A DNA stretch of 13,220 bases from an uncultured Varibaculum sp. (GTDB taxonomy: Bacteria; Actinomycetota; Actinomycetes; Actinomycetales; Actinomycetaceae), in assembly GCA_947255165.1 (NCBI GenBank), contig CAMYFZ010000049.1, positions 1-13,220 on the forward strand. Direction: 5' to 3'. Each line of letters opens with the position of its first letter. The stretch's first letter is position 1. Of the stretch, positions 1 to 7,062 are shown piece by piece. The position numbers were made by a program, and so were the translations under genes. The notes below the pieces were generated by a model. The model was given only the letters and a program-made list of their open reading frames with translations, did no database searches and was not told the DNA's origin.

Positions 1-3000
1 CATTGATTCCTTTGAATTCATTAGTCTTTTCGTCTACATCGTAGAAGAGCTGCTGTTGGGGATCCGAAGTCAGTTTCCAACCAATTATCGGCTTATAGTT
101 GCGAGCATCGTAATGCCTAGCCCCACTGACGACTGGTTCCTGGTCCAGAATGCGGTATTTCTTTATAATCTCTTTCTTTTCCGCATCGGTAGTGGCTTCC
201 GCTAACTCCGCCTTAGCTCTTTGGTCCACATAGTTGACCTTGTAATTACGGGTCCGGAAGGGACGATAGAAGAAATGGAATTCATTGTTTGGATTATCGG
301 CTAACGTGCCATCCGCTGATTTCTTTTTCGGTTCTACCAGGAGGGTTTGGAAATAGGTGTTATCTTGCGTTGCCCGGTTACCTAGCTCTTTAGCCAGTTT
401 TTGATAATCGTCATAGAGTTTTTTGGTTTCTTCATCCTGGGTATTCTGCAAATCTGCATCGGAAGCCAGAATCCATTTGGCATCTTGCTTTAAACCAGTG
501 GCGGCCACGTATTTACCGGCTCGCTGGTTTCCTATAGTTTCTTTAACGGGATTATCCTTTAGGGTCTTATCAATTGCTAGCTTGTTATCCAAGAAGTGAT
601 GGTAAACCCGCACATCCTCCATATCATTTTTTACCCAAATGGCTTTCAGGTAAATGGGGCTGACTACATCGTTACCGTAGGAGTAAAGCTCCGGAACCTT
701 ATAGGTATCCCGATAAGAGTTGTCCACTTCCTCGGTGTAGTTACCACTGGCATCCTTCTTATAGTGCAGTACCTCCCAACCCATGAAGCTATAGCCTTTC
801 CGGGTTGGTTTTTTCGGTTCTACCAGTTTTTGCCGCTGCACAACAGTAAAGACTTGCTTGTCCCCTTCGTTGTCACCCTTTATCGCGTAGGTGACTTCTT
901 TTTGCTCGGCGATATCGCCTTCCCTAATGGTTTTCCGGGCGGTGGTAACTTTCTCCTCCGCTATGGGTTTTAACTCGCCCCCATTGGGGTCAAAGGTTAC
1001 TTTCCACTTAGAGTCTGGTTCCCCCCATTTGGCGTAGAGAATCAGGTTGTGAGTGGGCATAGTTTCCTTGTTTTCCCAAACTAGTTTTTGCCCGGCCGGG
1101 TCTAGCGCCCAACCCTTAAACACCATTTCGGGCGCCAGTCCCTTCGGTCTTTTAATCCGATCGTTTCCGTCCTCATCTTTTTCTACCAGATCTGTCAGGC
1201 CTAGTTTCACTAAGGTCTCGGGATTATCTAAGTCTAAATCCTTTAATGGGTATTGATAGAAAACATCTGTTTGATTAGTGTTATCGTACTCACTGTCATC
1301 CTTAAGCTTTGCGGGATCATTGTTGAACCGCAGCTTGTACTTATTCCGGTGGTACTTAAAGCGAATATAGCCATTTGTATTAAATGCATCGCTGCCATCG
1401 GCAACGTCGCCCCATTCGTCGGCACGGTTAAAGAAAGTGTACATAAACTTCATTTTGCCCTTGGTTCGGACATCATCCTCATAGGGGCCAATTACCGTTT
1501 CGTTAGGAAATGGGGTTTTCGCTTTCCGCTTCTCGTTCATAGCATCAAGCTCATCCTCGGTAAGCTTCTCCGAGAGTTCGGATGGGGGGTAATTCGGGTG
1601 TTCGGATAGGGGGTAAGGGGTAAATCCCTGGACTACCGGATATTTGTGCCCATAGGTTTTCGATGAGGTGTCCGACTTGGTTCGGTAAAGCTTATAGTCA
1701 ATGATGGTCTCTCCGGGCTTAAACCCATCCATCCAGAAGTCCATGTGGTGAGGCATTGGCTGGTTTCCATCTTTGTCGGGGCCCCTTTGTTCGATACCAA
1801 AGGAAAGAGTAGTGAAAGTTCTAGGTCTGGCATTCCAGTTGACGGGCAGAGTGACGCCATTTCCAGCATCAATCTCGTTAGTGTAACCGCCCCGTTTGGT
1901 GTAGTCTGCCATATCTAGGAACTCTTCAGCCGAGAGCCGGTAGGGAGGAGTGTCGCGGTATTGCCACTCTGGTGAACCGAAGTTTGGTCCCCACCCATAA
2001 CTTTGCTTACCCTCCGAAAAACCCTTGGTTTCCAGGGCGTCATTTGGCCACTCGGTCATTAACTGGTTAAACCTGGCCTGAAAGTGGTAGGGATTACCTG
2101 GTTCCCCTAACTTTTTACCGTGTCTCCAGATTTCGGGATAGAAGGTCGATTCAGGATCCGTATCCTTAGCATTTGACTTCGTAAAGTAAAGGTCATAGAC
2201 CTGACGGTCGTAATAGATGTTATAGACAGTCTTTCCGTTGGAAGAAACCGACTTTACTACATTGGAATCGTTAGGATCAGCATTTTCTTTATCGGTTAAT
2301 TCTTTATTGTATTTATAGAATTTATTAAGGTAAAGGAAGGCGTTGCGGTAAAATCTAGCGTTGTTCCATATTTTATTTAACCGTGCCTGATCTAGATCCG
2401 GAAACTCCACCCCGTTTACCGTCTCATTTGCAAGGTCTGGACGAGTACCGGTGGGCTTTTTCTTATATACATGGGTCCCCACGAAGTCATATTTGTCTAA
2501 AAGAGAAGCCCCCTCGGGGTGGTCGGCCTTTTCTGTCCAGAACTGAATCGCATAGCCTGCCGTGGGGTTATCCTTCCACACTGCGGTAAATTTGACGTTT
2601 TCAGCGGGCATAATCAATTTGGCGTTTAGATCTTTAATCGCATCGCCATTTCCGTCTTTAATTACTTCATCCTTCTTAAAGGTCTTGCCCGCTTCATCTT
2701 TTAGATCCATGGAAGGCTTCCAGCCTCGGAAGCTGGCTCCCACTTTCTGGGGGATATCTTTTTGCTCGGGGATGACCTGCCCGTAGTAGAGGGTGCGGGA
2801 AGGAACTTCCGTACCCCCATCAGTGTCGAAAGTGACGTCATAGTGGTTACGGTTGTAACGGTATTCCACGGTAAAGTCCTTGGTATTTAGAGGAACTTGC
2901 ACCTGGATAGAATCGGTTTCCGGAACGAAACCTTTTATTTTATCCGCATCTAAAGGTTTGATTTCCAGGTTCGAGCCTATGCTTCCCTCTGCGGTAGTTT

Positions 3001-3595
3001 TAGTCTCCCCTGTCTCCCCAGGTTTATTGCCGTATTTTTCAAAATCACTGATATCTTGAAAAACGTGTATGACGTTAATGCTGTTCTTTTTCGCGGCATA
3101 CTTAAAGTCTTGGGAGTTTTGGTGAGTGATTCCGTATTCCGCATCCCCGGTGCTTTCGCCCTTTGTAGCTTCCTCCACAACTTTTGGATAGTTGATAAGA
3201 AACTCGTTTAGGGGATTGCCATTATTATCCTGGGGTTTACCGTAACCCGGGAAATCCGGAAACTTAATATTCTTGCTTACCTTGTCTTTTTCTTCTTTAG
3301 TAGCCGCTGCCCCTACGGTCGCCACATAGGGTTGGTAGTTGATGTCGTACTCCCCATTTCTTTCAACCTTAAAGTCGCTACGAAGAGTGTAGATATCGGG
3401 CTGTGCGGGGTTCTTGAGGTACTCCTCGGCAGTTTTACCTTCCGGCAGCTTAACCGGTTCAACCTTTATCTTGTCCGCGTATTTGCTGGTTTCCGCGGCG
3501 TCAGCTGTCAGCGGCCGGGAAAGTATCACTGCCGCCGGAAGTATCAATGCCAGTGCCAGCAGGAGAGCCAGGGTTTGCTTAAACGAAACTTTCAT
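1..3595 (-). CDS. Large secreted surface protein with InlB B-type repeats (3' end outside window)
   Basis: I read 1198 uninterrupted codons from the ATG at 3595-3593 to the window edge; the stop and any cell-wall anchor are not visible. The N-terminus is a signal peptide: Lys2 and Lys6, a hydrophobic core at about residues 8-25, and a likely cleavage after Ala-Asp-Ala 31-33. Three stretches resemble Listeria-Bacteroides (InlB B) repeats, each opening with a VTFD-like strand and ending in a K/V-W motif: about 252-340 (YDVTFDTDGG to AVWKDN), 753-857 (YKLRFNND to YAKWGEP) and 864-987 (WKVTFDPNGG to AIWVKN). Residues 340-750 are Tyr/Trp-rich and I do not recognise them. Segments near 990 (VRVYHHFLD) and 1116 (YKVNYVDQ) look like further extracellular beta modules. 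I see no cysteine in the translated part, as is usual for Gram-positive surface proteins. GC is visibly lower than in the metabolic genes. An adhesin or other host-contact role is inference; no catalytic motif was seen. Confidence 0.88.
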   Translation of the reverse strand, partial: MKVSFKQTLALLLALALILPAAVILSRPLTADAAETSKYADKIKVEPVKLPEGKTAEEYLKNPAQPDIYTLRSDFKVERNGEYDINYQPYVATVGAAATKEEKDKVSKNIKFPDFPGYGKPQDNNGNPLNEFLINYPKVVEEATKGESTGDAEYGITHQNSQDFKYAAKKNSINVIHVFQDISDFEKYGNKPGETGETKTTAEGSIGSNLEIKPLDADKIKGFVPETDSIQVQVPLNTKDFTVEYRYNRNHYDVTFDTDGGTEVPSRTLYYGQVIPEQKDIPQKVGASFRGWKPSMDLKDEAGKTFKKDEVIKDGNGDAIKDLNAKLIMPAENVKFTAVWKDNPTAGYAIQFWTEKADHPEGASLLDKYDFVGTHVYKKKPTGTRPDLANETVNGVEFPDLDQARLNKIWNNARFYRNAFLYLNKFYKYNKELTDKENADPNDSNVVKSVSSNGKTVYNIYYDRQVYDLYFTKSNAKDTDPESTFYPEIWRHGKKLGEPGNPYHFQARFNQLMTEWPNDALETKGFSEGKQSYGWGPNFGSPEWQYRDTPPYRLSAEEFLDMADYTKRGGYTNEIDAGNGVTLPVNWNARPRTFTTLSFGIEQRGPDKDGNQPMPHHMDFWMDGFKPGETIIDYKLYRTKSDTSSKTYGHKYPVVQGFTPYPLSEHPNYPPSELSEKLTEDELDAMNEKRKAKTPFPNETVIGPYEDDVRTKGKMKFMYTFFNRADEWGDVADGSDAFNTNGYIRFKYHRNKYKLRFNNDPAKLKDDSEYDNTNQTDVFYQYPLKDLDLDNPETLVKLGLTDLVEKDEDGNDRIKRPKGLAPEMVFKGWALDPAGQKLVWENKETMPTHNLILYAKWGEPDSKWKVTFDPNGGELKPIAEEKVTTARKTIREGDIAEQKEVTYAIKGDNEGDKQVFTVVQRQKLVEPKKPTRKGYSFMGWEVLHYKKDASGNYTEEVDNSYRDTYKVPELYSYGNDVVSPIYLKAIWVKNDMEDVRVYHHFLDNKLAIDKTLKDNPVKETIGNQRAGKYVAATGLKQDAKWILASDADLQNTQDEETKKLYDDYQKLAKELGNRATQDNTYFQTLLVEPKKKSADGTLADNPNNEFHFFYRPFRTRNYKVNYVDQRAKAELAEATTDAEKKEIIKKYRILDQEPVVSGARHYDARNYKPIIGWKLTSDPQQQLFYDVDEKTNEFKGIN
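1577..1616 (-). repeat. 24-bp in-frame tandem duplication inside the surface-protein gene
   Basis: The 16-bp segments 1577-1592 and 1601-1616 differ at one base and lie exactly 24 bp apart. On the minus strand they encode two consecutive eight-residue units, YPLSEHPN and YPPSELSE, so the repeat keeps the reading frame. Confidence 0.75.
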
Positions 3596-3607
3596 GAGGG
3601 ACTTCCC

Positions 3608-3650
3608 ACCTCCGACACCAAAATTTATATTCGAGGGCAAATCTTGGTGT
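3608..3650 (-). promoter_or_regulatory. Leader hairpin abutting the Shine-Dalgarno site of the surface-protein gene
   Basis: On the minus strand, arms 3650-3639 and 3626-3615 form a 12-bp stem (one G-U pair) around a 12-nt loop. One base later comes GGAGGT (3613-3608), 12 nt before the ATG at 3595. The SD is strong but its spacing is on the long side. The stem ends almost at the SD and could affect ribosome access or protect the mRNA 5' end; that role is inference. Confidence 0.5.
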
Positions 3651-3821
3651 TTCTACCTATTAATAATTCAGCAATTAAAACATTATTAATTTAATATAAG
3701 TTAGCTGCCCAAAGCAAGTGCTCAGGCCGAACTCACAGCCATTGCGGGCAAATGGTGAGTGTTGCCTCATTCGGGGTGTGGGTGAGAATAATTTGTCTGG
3801 ATCGAGGTGATTCTGGAGATT
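3651..3821 (-). promoter_or_regulatory. AT-rich upstream region of the surface-protein gene, with inverted repeat
   Basis: This is the rest of the gap between the hydrolase stop and the surface-protein leader. Positions 3656-3705 are strongly AT-rich, and 9-bp inverted arms lie at 3659-3667 (ATTAATAAT) and 3682-3690 (ATTATTAAT). Several TANNNT-like hexamers occur on the minus strand, but I could not match one with a convincing -35 element. A weaker imperfect stem (3732-3743 with 3751-3759, 3-nt bulge) might be the end of the hydrolase transcript, but it has no U-tract. I see no gene here. Confidence 0.35.
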
Positions 3822-4568
3822 TTAGTTTTCTTGGCGTTCTAGCCCCTCGCTGGCGCGAGTAGTGAACTTAATGATCTGGCTGGCGATGGTTACCGGATCG
3901 AATACTTGCAAAAGGTGACGGGAGGAGTCGGCGCGCACCAGCCGGGCATCAATCGCGCGGGCAAACGAGGTCAGCCCTTGCCAGGTTTTACTATTGCGGC
4001 GGTGAGCTGCGGAAATCACCAGTTGGGGAAGCTGGCGATCCAGCAGGTCAATCTCTTGCAGGTCTTGCCAGGCCATATAAAAGGAGGGTTGCTCGCGGGC
4101 GGCACCCCGGTAAAGCCAAGCGAGGATCTTTCGCTCTATTTCTTGATAGAGGGGGCTCGCGCCCTCGTAATTTCCCTCAAAAGAGGGATCTATCTGCACG
4201 ATTCCCACTGGCCGTACCCGGGAAGGAGTGGGGGACTTTAATAGCTGCGCCGCCCAAACTCGCACCAGCATCGCCCCATAGGAGTGTCCCACCAGCACTA
4301 TAGGCAGCGGATTATCAAAGGTAGCTCCCAGGTGAGCGGCGGTTTTTTCTCCGCCCGCTCGCATTTCCGCCACTAGGCTTTGCCAAGTTACCTTCGCGTC
4401 CTCTTCGGGGCGCAAAATCGGGGAGCGGGTAGAGCGGGCGCAGTAAAAAGCGCGACAAAGAATCGGGAAAGTCAGGTTCCAGCTGCGCATAGATCCCCCC
4501 AGACCCGACTCTAACCAAATAAGCGGCGCCGGCCGCGCCGCCGAAGTCTTGCCAATCTGCACCCGCAT
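3822..4568 (-). CDS. Alpha/beta hydrolase fold protein
   Basis: The 248-residue protein has the alpha/beta hydrolase layout. An oxyanion-type strand and loop occur at about residues 16-25 (LIWLESGLGG). The nucleophile elbow GHSYG is at 94-98, making Ser96 the nucleophile. Asp127 (QIDPSF) is a possible acid. His218 (DSSRHLLQVFDP) is the likely catalytic histidine near the C-terminus. There is no signal peptide or membrane segment, so it is probably cytoplasmic. The substrate cannot be told from sequence; esterase, lipase-like or other C-X bond hydrolase activities are all possible. The start is ATG at 4568-4566: an in-frame TAA lies 12 nt upstream, so no longer N-terminus is possible. There is no Shine-Dalgarno site, but a TAAATT box ends seven bases before the ATG, which fits a leaderless mRNA. 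The gene diverges from icd and looks monocistronic. Confidence 0.85.
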   Translation of the reverse strand: MRVQIGKTSAARPAPLIWLESGLGGSMRSWNLTFPILCRAFYCARSTRSPILRPEEDAKVTWQSLVAEMRAGGEKTAAHLGATFDNPLPIVLVGHSYGAMLVRVWAAQLLKSPTPSRVRPVGIVQIDPSFEGNYEGASPLYQEIERKILAWLYRGAAREQPSFYMAWQDLQEIDLLDRQLPQLVISAAHRRNSKTWQGLTSFARAIDARLVRADSSRHLLQVFDPVTIASQIIKFTTRASEGLERQEN

Positions 4569-4574
4569 ATAGCT

Positions 4575-4580
4575 AATTTA
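4575..4580 (-). promoter_or_regulatory. -10 element (TAAATT) for a leaderless hydrolase transcript
   Basis: On the minus strand TAAATT occupies -12 to -7 relative to the A of the hydrolase ATG, so transcription would begin at or next to the start codon. It matches the actinobacterial TANNNT pattern. I see no good -35 element, and no SD precedes the ATG. Confidence 0.45.
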
Positions 4581-4693
4581 AGCTACCCGATCTTCATGCG
4601 CGAGCGATTGCATGTTTCCTGGTAGGCAAAGCGGGTTTAATGGCGGGGGCAAAAAATCTCAAAATTTCGCTTGGTAACTCACAGCTTTAGGCA

Positions 4694-4723
4694 TTGTCAA
4701 TTTATCTCGATGTCGAGTAAAGT
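4694..4723 (+). promoter_or_regulatory. Predicted icd promoter with a palindrome between -35 and -10
   Basis: TTGTCA (4694-4699, one mismatch to TTGACA) and TAAAGT (4718-4723, TANNNT) are separated by 18 bp. Transcription would start near 4730, about 35 nt before the icd ATG. The spacer contains the inverted repeat CTCGA-TG-TCGAG (4706-4717), placed where a repressor could block RNA polymerase. Both promoter and operator are predictions from sequence only. Confidence 0.45.
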
Positions 4724-4763
4724 TGATGCCGAGGACTTAAAACTACAGCTTTTGGAGTTATTC

Positions 4764-5990
4764 ATGGCAAAGATCAAAGTAGCCGGCCCAGTCGTCGAAC
4801 TAGACGGCGATGAAATGACCCGCATCATTTGGCAAAAAATCCGTAATGAACTGATTCTTCCTTATCTGGACGTGGATCTTCGTTACTACGACCTCAGCAT
4901 CGAGAACCGCGACGCCACCAGTGACCAAGTCACGATTGACGCTGCAAACGCGATTAAGGAACACGGGGTAGGGGTTAAATGCGCAACTATTACCCCCGAT
5001 GAAGCCCGGGTGGAAGAGTTCGGGTTGCGGAAAATGTGGAAATCGCCCAATGGTACTATCCGGAATATTCTCGGTGGGGTAATCTTCCGCGAACCAATCA
5101 TTATGAACAATGTGCCGCGCCTGGTAGGCGGATGGACGAAACCCATCGTAGTTGCCCGGCATGCTTTCGGTGACCAATACAAGGCTACTGATTTCAAGAT
5201 TCCCGGTGCGGGCAGCCTGACTATTACTTTCCATCCTAAAGATGGCTCGAAGCCCATTGAACATACCGTGGTGGAATACCCCGAAGGCGGGGGAGTCGCC
5301 ATGGGAATGTACAACTTCAACGATTCCATCAAAGATTTTGCCCGCGCCTGCTTCCGCTACGGCCTGTTGCGCGGCTACCCGGTTTACCTGTCCACTAAGA
5401 ACACCATTTTGAAAGCCTATGATGGGCAGTTCAAAGATATCTTCGCCGACATTTATGACGCCGAATTCAAGGCGCAATATGAGGAAGCCGGACTGCACTA
5501 TGAACACCGTTTGATCGATGACATGGTGGCCTCTTCCCTGCGCTGGGAAGGCGGATACGTATGGGCCTGCAAGAACTATGATGGCGACGTTCAGTCCGAT
5601 ACCGTAGCTCAAGGCTTCGGCTCTCTGGGGCTAATGACCTCGGTGCTAATGACCCCGGATGGGCGCACGATTGAGGCCGAGGCTGCGCACGGTACGGTAA
5701 CCCGGCACTATCGCCGCTGGCAGCGCGGGGAAAAAACCTCTACCAACCCGATTGCCTCTATCTACGCCTGGACGCGTGGTCTGGCGCATCGCGGCAACCT
5801 GGACAACACCCCGGAGGTCACCCACTTCGCCGAGATCCTAGAAGAGGTAATTATTTCTACTGTCGAGGGCGGGCAAATGACCGGAGACCTAGCGCGCCTG
5901 ATCTCCCCGGATCATCCCTGGCTAGATACCGATGGCTTTATGAATGTGCTGATTGAAAATCTAGCTCAACGCCTAAAGCAAGACGCATAA
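4764..5990 (+). CDS. icd: NADP-dependent isocitrate dehydrogenase, homodimeric eukaryotic-like type
   Basis: This TCA-cycle enzyme oxidises isocitrate to 2-oxoglutarate and CO2 with NADP+. The 408-residue product keeps nearly the same residue numbering as human IDH1. Substrate residues include Ser94 (SPNGT), Arg100, Arg132 (ARHAFGDQY), Tyr139 and Lys212 ([12 protein letters not shown]). Metal ligands are Asp252, Asp275 and Asp279 within the family signature NYDGDVQSD (271-279). Arg314-His315 (HGTVTRHYR) mark NADP rather than NAD preference. I chose the ATG at 4764 because GGAG (4754-4757) lies 6 nt upstream and MAKIKV matches the usual family start. The frame is open further upstream (TTG 4671, ATG 4710), but that would add a non-conserved stretch overlapping the predicted promoter. 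The gene appears to be transcribed alone, ending at the terminator near 6063-6100. It is cytoplasmic and all key residues are present. Confidence 0.97.
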   Translation: MAKIKVAGPVVELDGDEMTRIIWQKIRNELILPYLDVDLRYYDLSIENRDATSDQVTIDAANAIKEHGVGVKCATITPDEARVEEFGLRKMWKSPNGTIRNILGGVIFREPIIMNNVPRLVGGWTKPIVVARHAFGDQYKATDFKIPGAGSLTITFHPKDGSKPIEHTVVEYPEGGGVAMGMYNFNDSIKDFARACFRYGLLRGYPVYLSTKNTILKAYDGQFKDIFADIYDAEFKAQYEEAGLHYEHRLIDDMVASSLRWEGGYVWACKNYDGDVQSDTVAQGFGSLGLMTSVLMTPDGRTIEAEAAHGTVTRHYRRWQRGEKTSTNPIASIYAWTRGLAHRGNLDNTPEVTHFAEILEEVIISTVEGGQMTGDLARLISPDHPWLDTDGFMNVLIENLAQRLKQDA

Positions 5991-6001
5991 AATAAAACCC
6001 G

Positions 6002-6054
6002 GTTTACCTGGGAGTTTAAAGAGGGATTTCCTCTGATGATGCCCCCGGGTGAAC
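6002..6054 (+). other. Structured RNA segment in the icd 3' untranslated region
   Basis: GTTTACCTGGG (6002-6012) can pair with CCCGGGTGAAC (6044-6054) over 11 bp, with two G-U pairs. Inside it, AGAGG (6020-6024) pairs with CCTCT (6030-6034) around a 5-nt loop. No U-tract follows, so it is not a normal terminator. I do not recognise a known RNA family. It could be an mRNA 3'-end stabiliser or part of a small RNA ending at the next terminator. Confidence 0.4.
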
Positions 6055-6062
6055 GATTCTGT

Positions 6063-6101
6063 CGGGGCGGACGCAAAAATGAAGCGTCCGCCCCGTTTCT
6101 T
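6063..6101 (+). terminator. Intrinsic terminator after icd
   Basis: CGGGGCGGACGC (6063-6074) and GCGTCCGCCCCG (6084-6095) form a perfect 12-bp GC-rich stem with a 9-nt loop, followed by TTTCTT. It would end the icd transcript and insulate the following cluster. Confidence 0.85.
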
Positions 6102-6128
6102 CACGCTGGTTGGATCGTTGGAATAGGC

Positions 6129-6190
6129 TAGTATTGACTTTAGAACAAGCATTCAAAACCTAGAACAGGTAACGATCAGGGCGGGGAGGG
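6129..6190 (+). promoter_or_regulatory. Probable promoter/operator and RBS region of the sensor-pfk-pgi cluster
   Basis: The 100 bp between the terminator and the GTG at 6196 must hold any promoter of the cluster. TAGTAT (6129-6134) fits the TANNNT -10 pattern, with only a weak CTGGTT (6106-6111) as -35. TTGACT (6134-6139) is a good -35 but lacks a clear partner. The heptamer TAGAACA occurs at 6141-6147 and 6161-6167, 20 bp (two helical turns) apart, as expected for a tandem protein-binding site. GGAGGG (6185-6190) is the Shine-Dalgarno site, 5 nt before the GTG. Confidence 0.35.
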
Positions 6191-6195
6191 AAGCC

Positions 6196-7038
6196 GTGGC
6201 GAAGAATCAACAGGTAGATGTGGAACGCTGCCTGTTTGTAATTCCCCCGATGCCGCATAATGCGCCATTGCTGACCACGGTTATGCGAGTAGCGTTTGAA
6301 GCTGCCAAACTGGGGATTGACTTAATTCCGGTCCAGTTAAACAGCGATCAACTCGATGTTGATGCCCTAGCTGACAGTGCAAAACTTATCGGCCCGATTT
6401 TACCTCTAGTTCCTTTTACCGCAGAGCAAAACAAACAGTTAGAAAGCCTGGGGGCAACGGTAAAGAAAGCAGTCTTTGCGACTGATTCCCCGATGTATCC
6501 GGTGGTGGCCGCCCTCTACGGTGCCTCTGGTAGGGCAATGGCTTCGCGGATGGTTTCCTCCGGGCATCGCAACTTGGTTTACCTATGTTCCGATAGCGTC
6601 CTCCTTAAAAACCTAAATCAATTGCGTTACGCCGGAGTGCTCCAAGGATGCATCCTCGGGGGTTGTCCCACCCCCACCATGCTCACTACTGAATACAATT
6701 CTCCGAATCTTTCTGGAGAGCTAGTACAGCTATTTTCTAAGAACCCTGGGGTTGACGGGTTTATCTGCCATAACGATTTCTTAGCGATGGAAGTTATTCA
6801 GGCGCTGCGGATGTGCGGACGGATGGTCCCTAACGATTGTGCCGTGATCGGGGTGGGGAATGCGCCCGAAGGGGAACTGTTCAACCCGCCGCTGACTTCT
6901 ATTGATTTTAGTCCCGAAGCCAGCGGACGGATATATGCTCAGACGCTCGGCAAATTCTTATCTGGAGAAAAGGTGGAAGCGCCAGATCCCGCAGAAGTTG
7001 ACAAGATGATGACGCTGGTAGCTAGGGGGAGTGCCTAG
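6196..7038 (+). CDS. LacI/GalR-type ligand-sensor domain protein lacking the DNA-binding domain
   Basis: The 280-residue protein resembles the effector-binding (periplasmic-binding-protein-like) part of LacI/GalR repressors. Residues 11-48 give the first beta-alpha-beta unit (CLFVIPPMP to LIPVQLN). GHRNLVYL (123-130) and LRYAGVLQG (143-151) correspond to the family's GHR and R-x-x-G-F landmarks. VDGFICHNDFLAMEVIQALR (186-205) and the NPPLTSIDF segment (230-238) match the conserved C-lobe core, and LVARGSA is the usual C-terminal ending. LacI proteins have about 55-60 residues of helix-turn-helix plus hinge helix before this; here the sensor starts within about ten residues of the GTG. A stop at 6124-6126 shows that no HTH can be encoded upstream in this frame. 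The GTG is supported by GGAGGG 5 nt upstream. There is no signal peptide, so it should be cytoplasmic. It leads a cluster with pfk and pgi (24-nt gap). A sugar-phosphate-sensing or partner-protein role is inference. Confidence 0.85.
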   Translation: MAKNQQVDVERCLFVIPPMPHNAPLLTTVMRVAFEAAKLGIDLIPVQLNSDQLDVDALADSAKLIGPILPLVPFTAEQNKQLESLGATVKKAVFATDSPMYPVVAALYGASGRAMASRMVSSGHRNLVYLCSDSVLLKNLNQLRYAGVLQGCILGGCPTPTMLTTEYNSPNLSGELVQLFSKNPGVDGFICHNDFLAMEVIQALRMCGRMVPNDCAVIGVGNAPEGELFNPPLTSIDFSPEASGRIYAQTLGKFLSGEKVEAPDPAEVDKMMTLVARGSA

Positions 7039-7062
7039 AAACCAGCCTCAAGAGGAGGAACA

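Noticed and set aside
596..3694. Several plus-strand open frames of 67-125 codons
   Set aside because: All lie opposite the continuous minus-strand surface-protein frame and show no coding features of their own.
4671..4763. A 31-residue N-terminal extension of isocitrate dehydrogenase from a TTG (or ATG at 4710)
   Set aside because: The ATG at 4764 has a well-spaced SD and matches the family start; the extension overlaps the predicted promoter and looks non-conserved.
4800..5612. A 270-codon minus-strand open frame opposite icd
   Set aside because: It is the complement of a fully conserved icd gene, has no recognisable domain, and has no supporting RBS or promoter.
6002..6054. SRP RNA or a known riboswitch
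   Set aside because: The GTTTACC string recalls SRP RNA, but the conserved apical-loop sequence is missing, and the segment follows a stop codon and precedes a terminator, so it does not control a downstream gene in the usual way.
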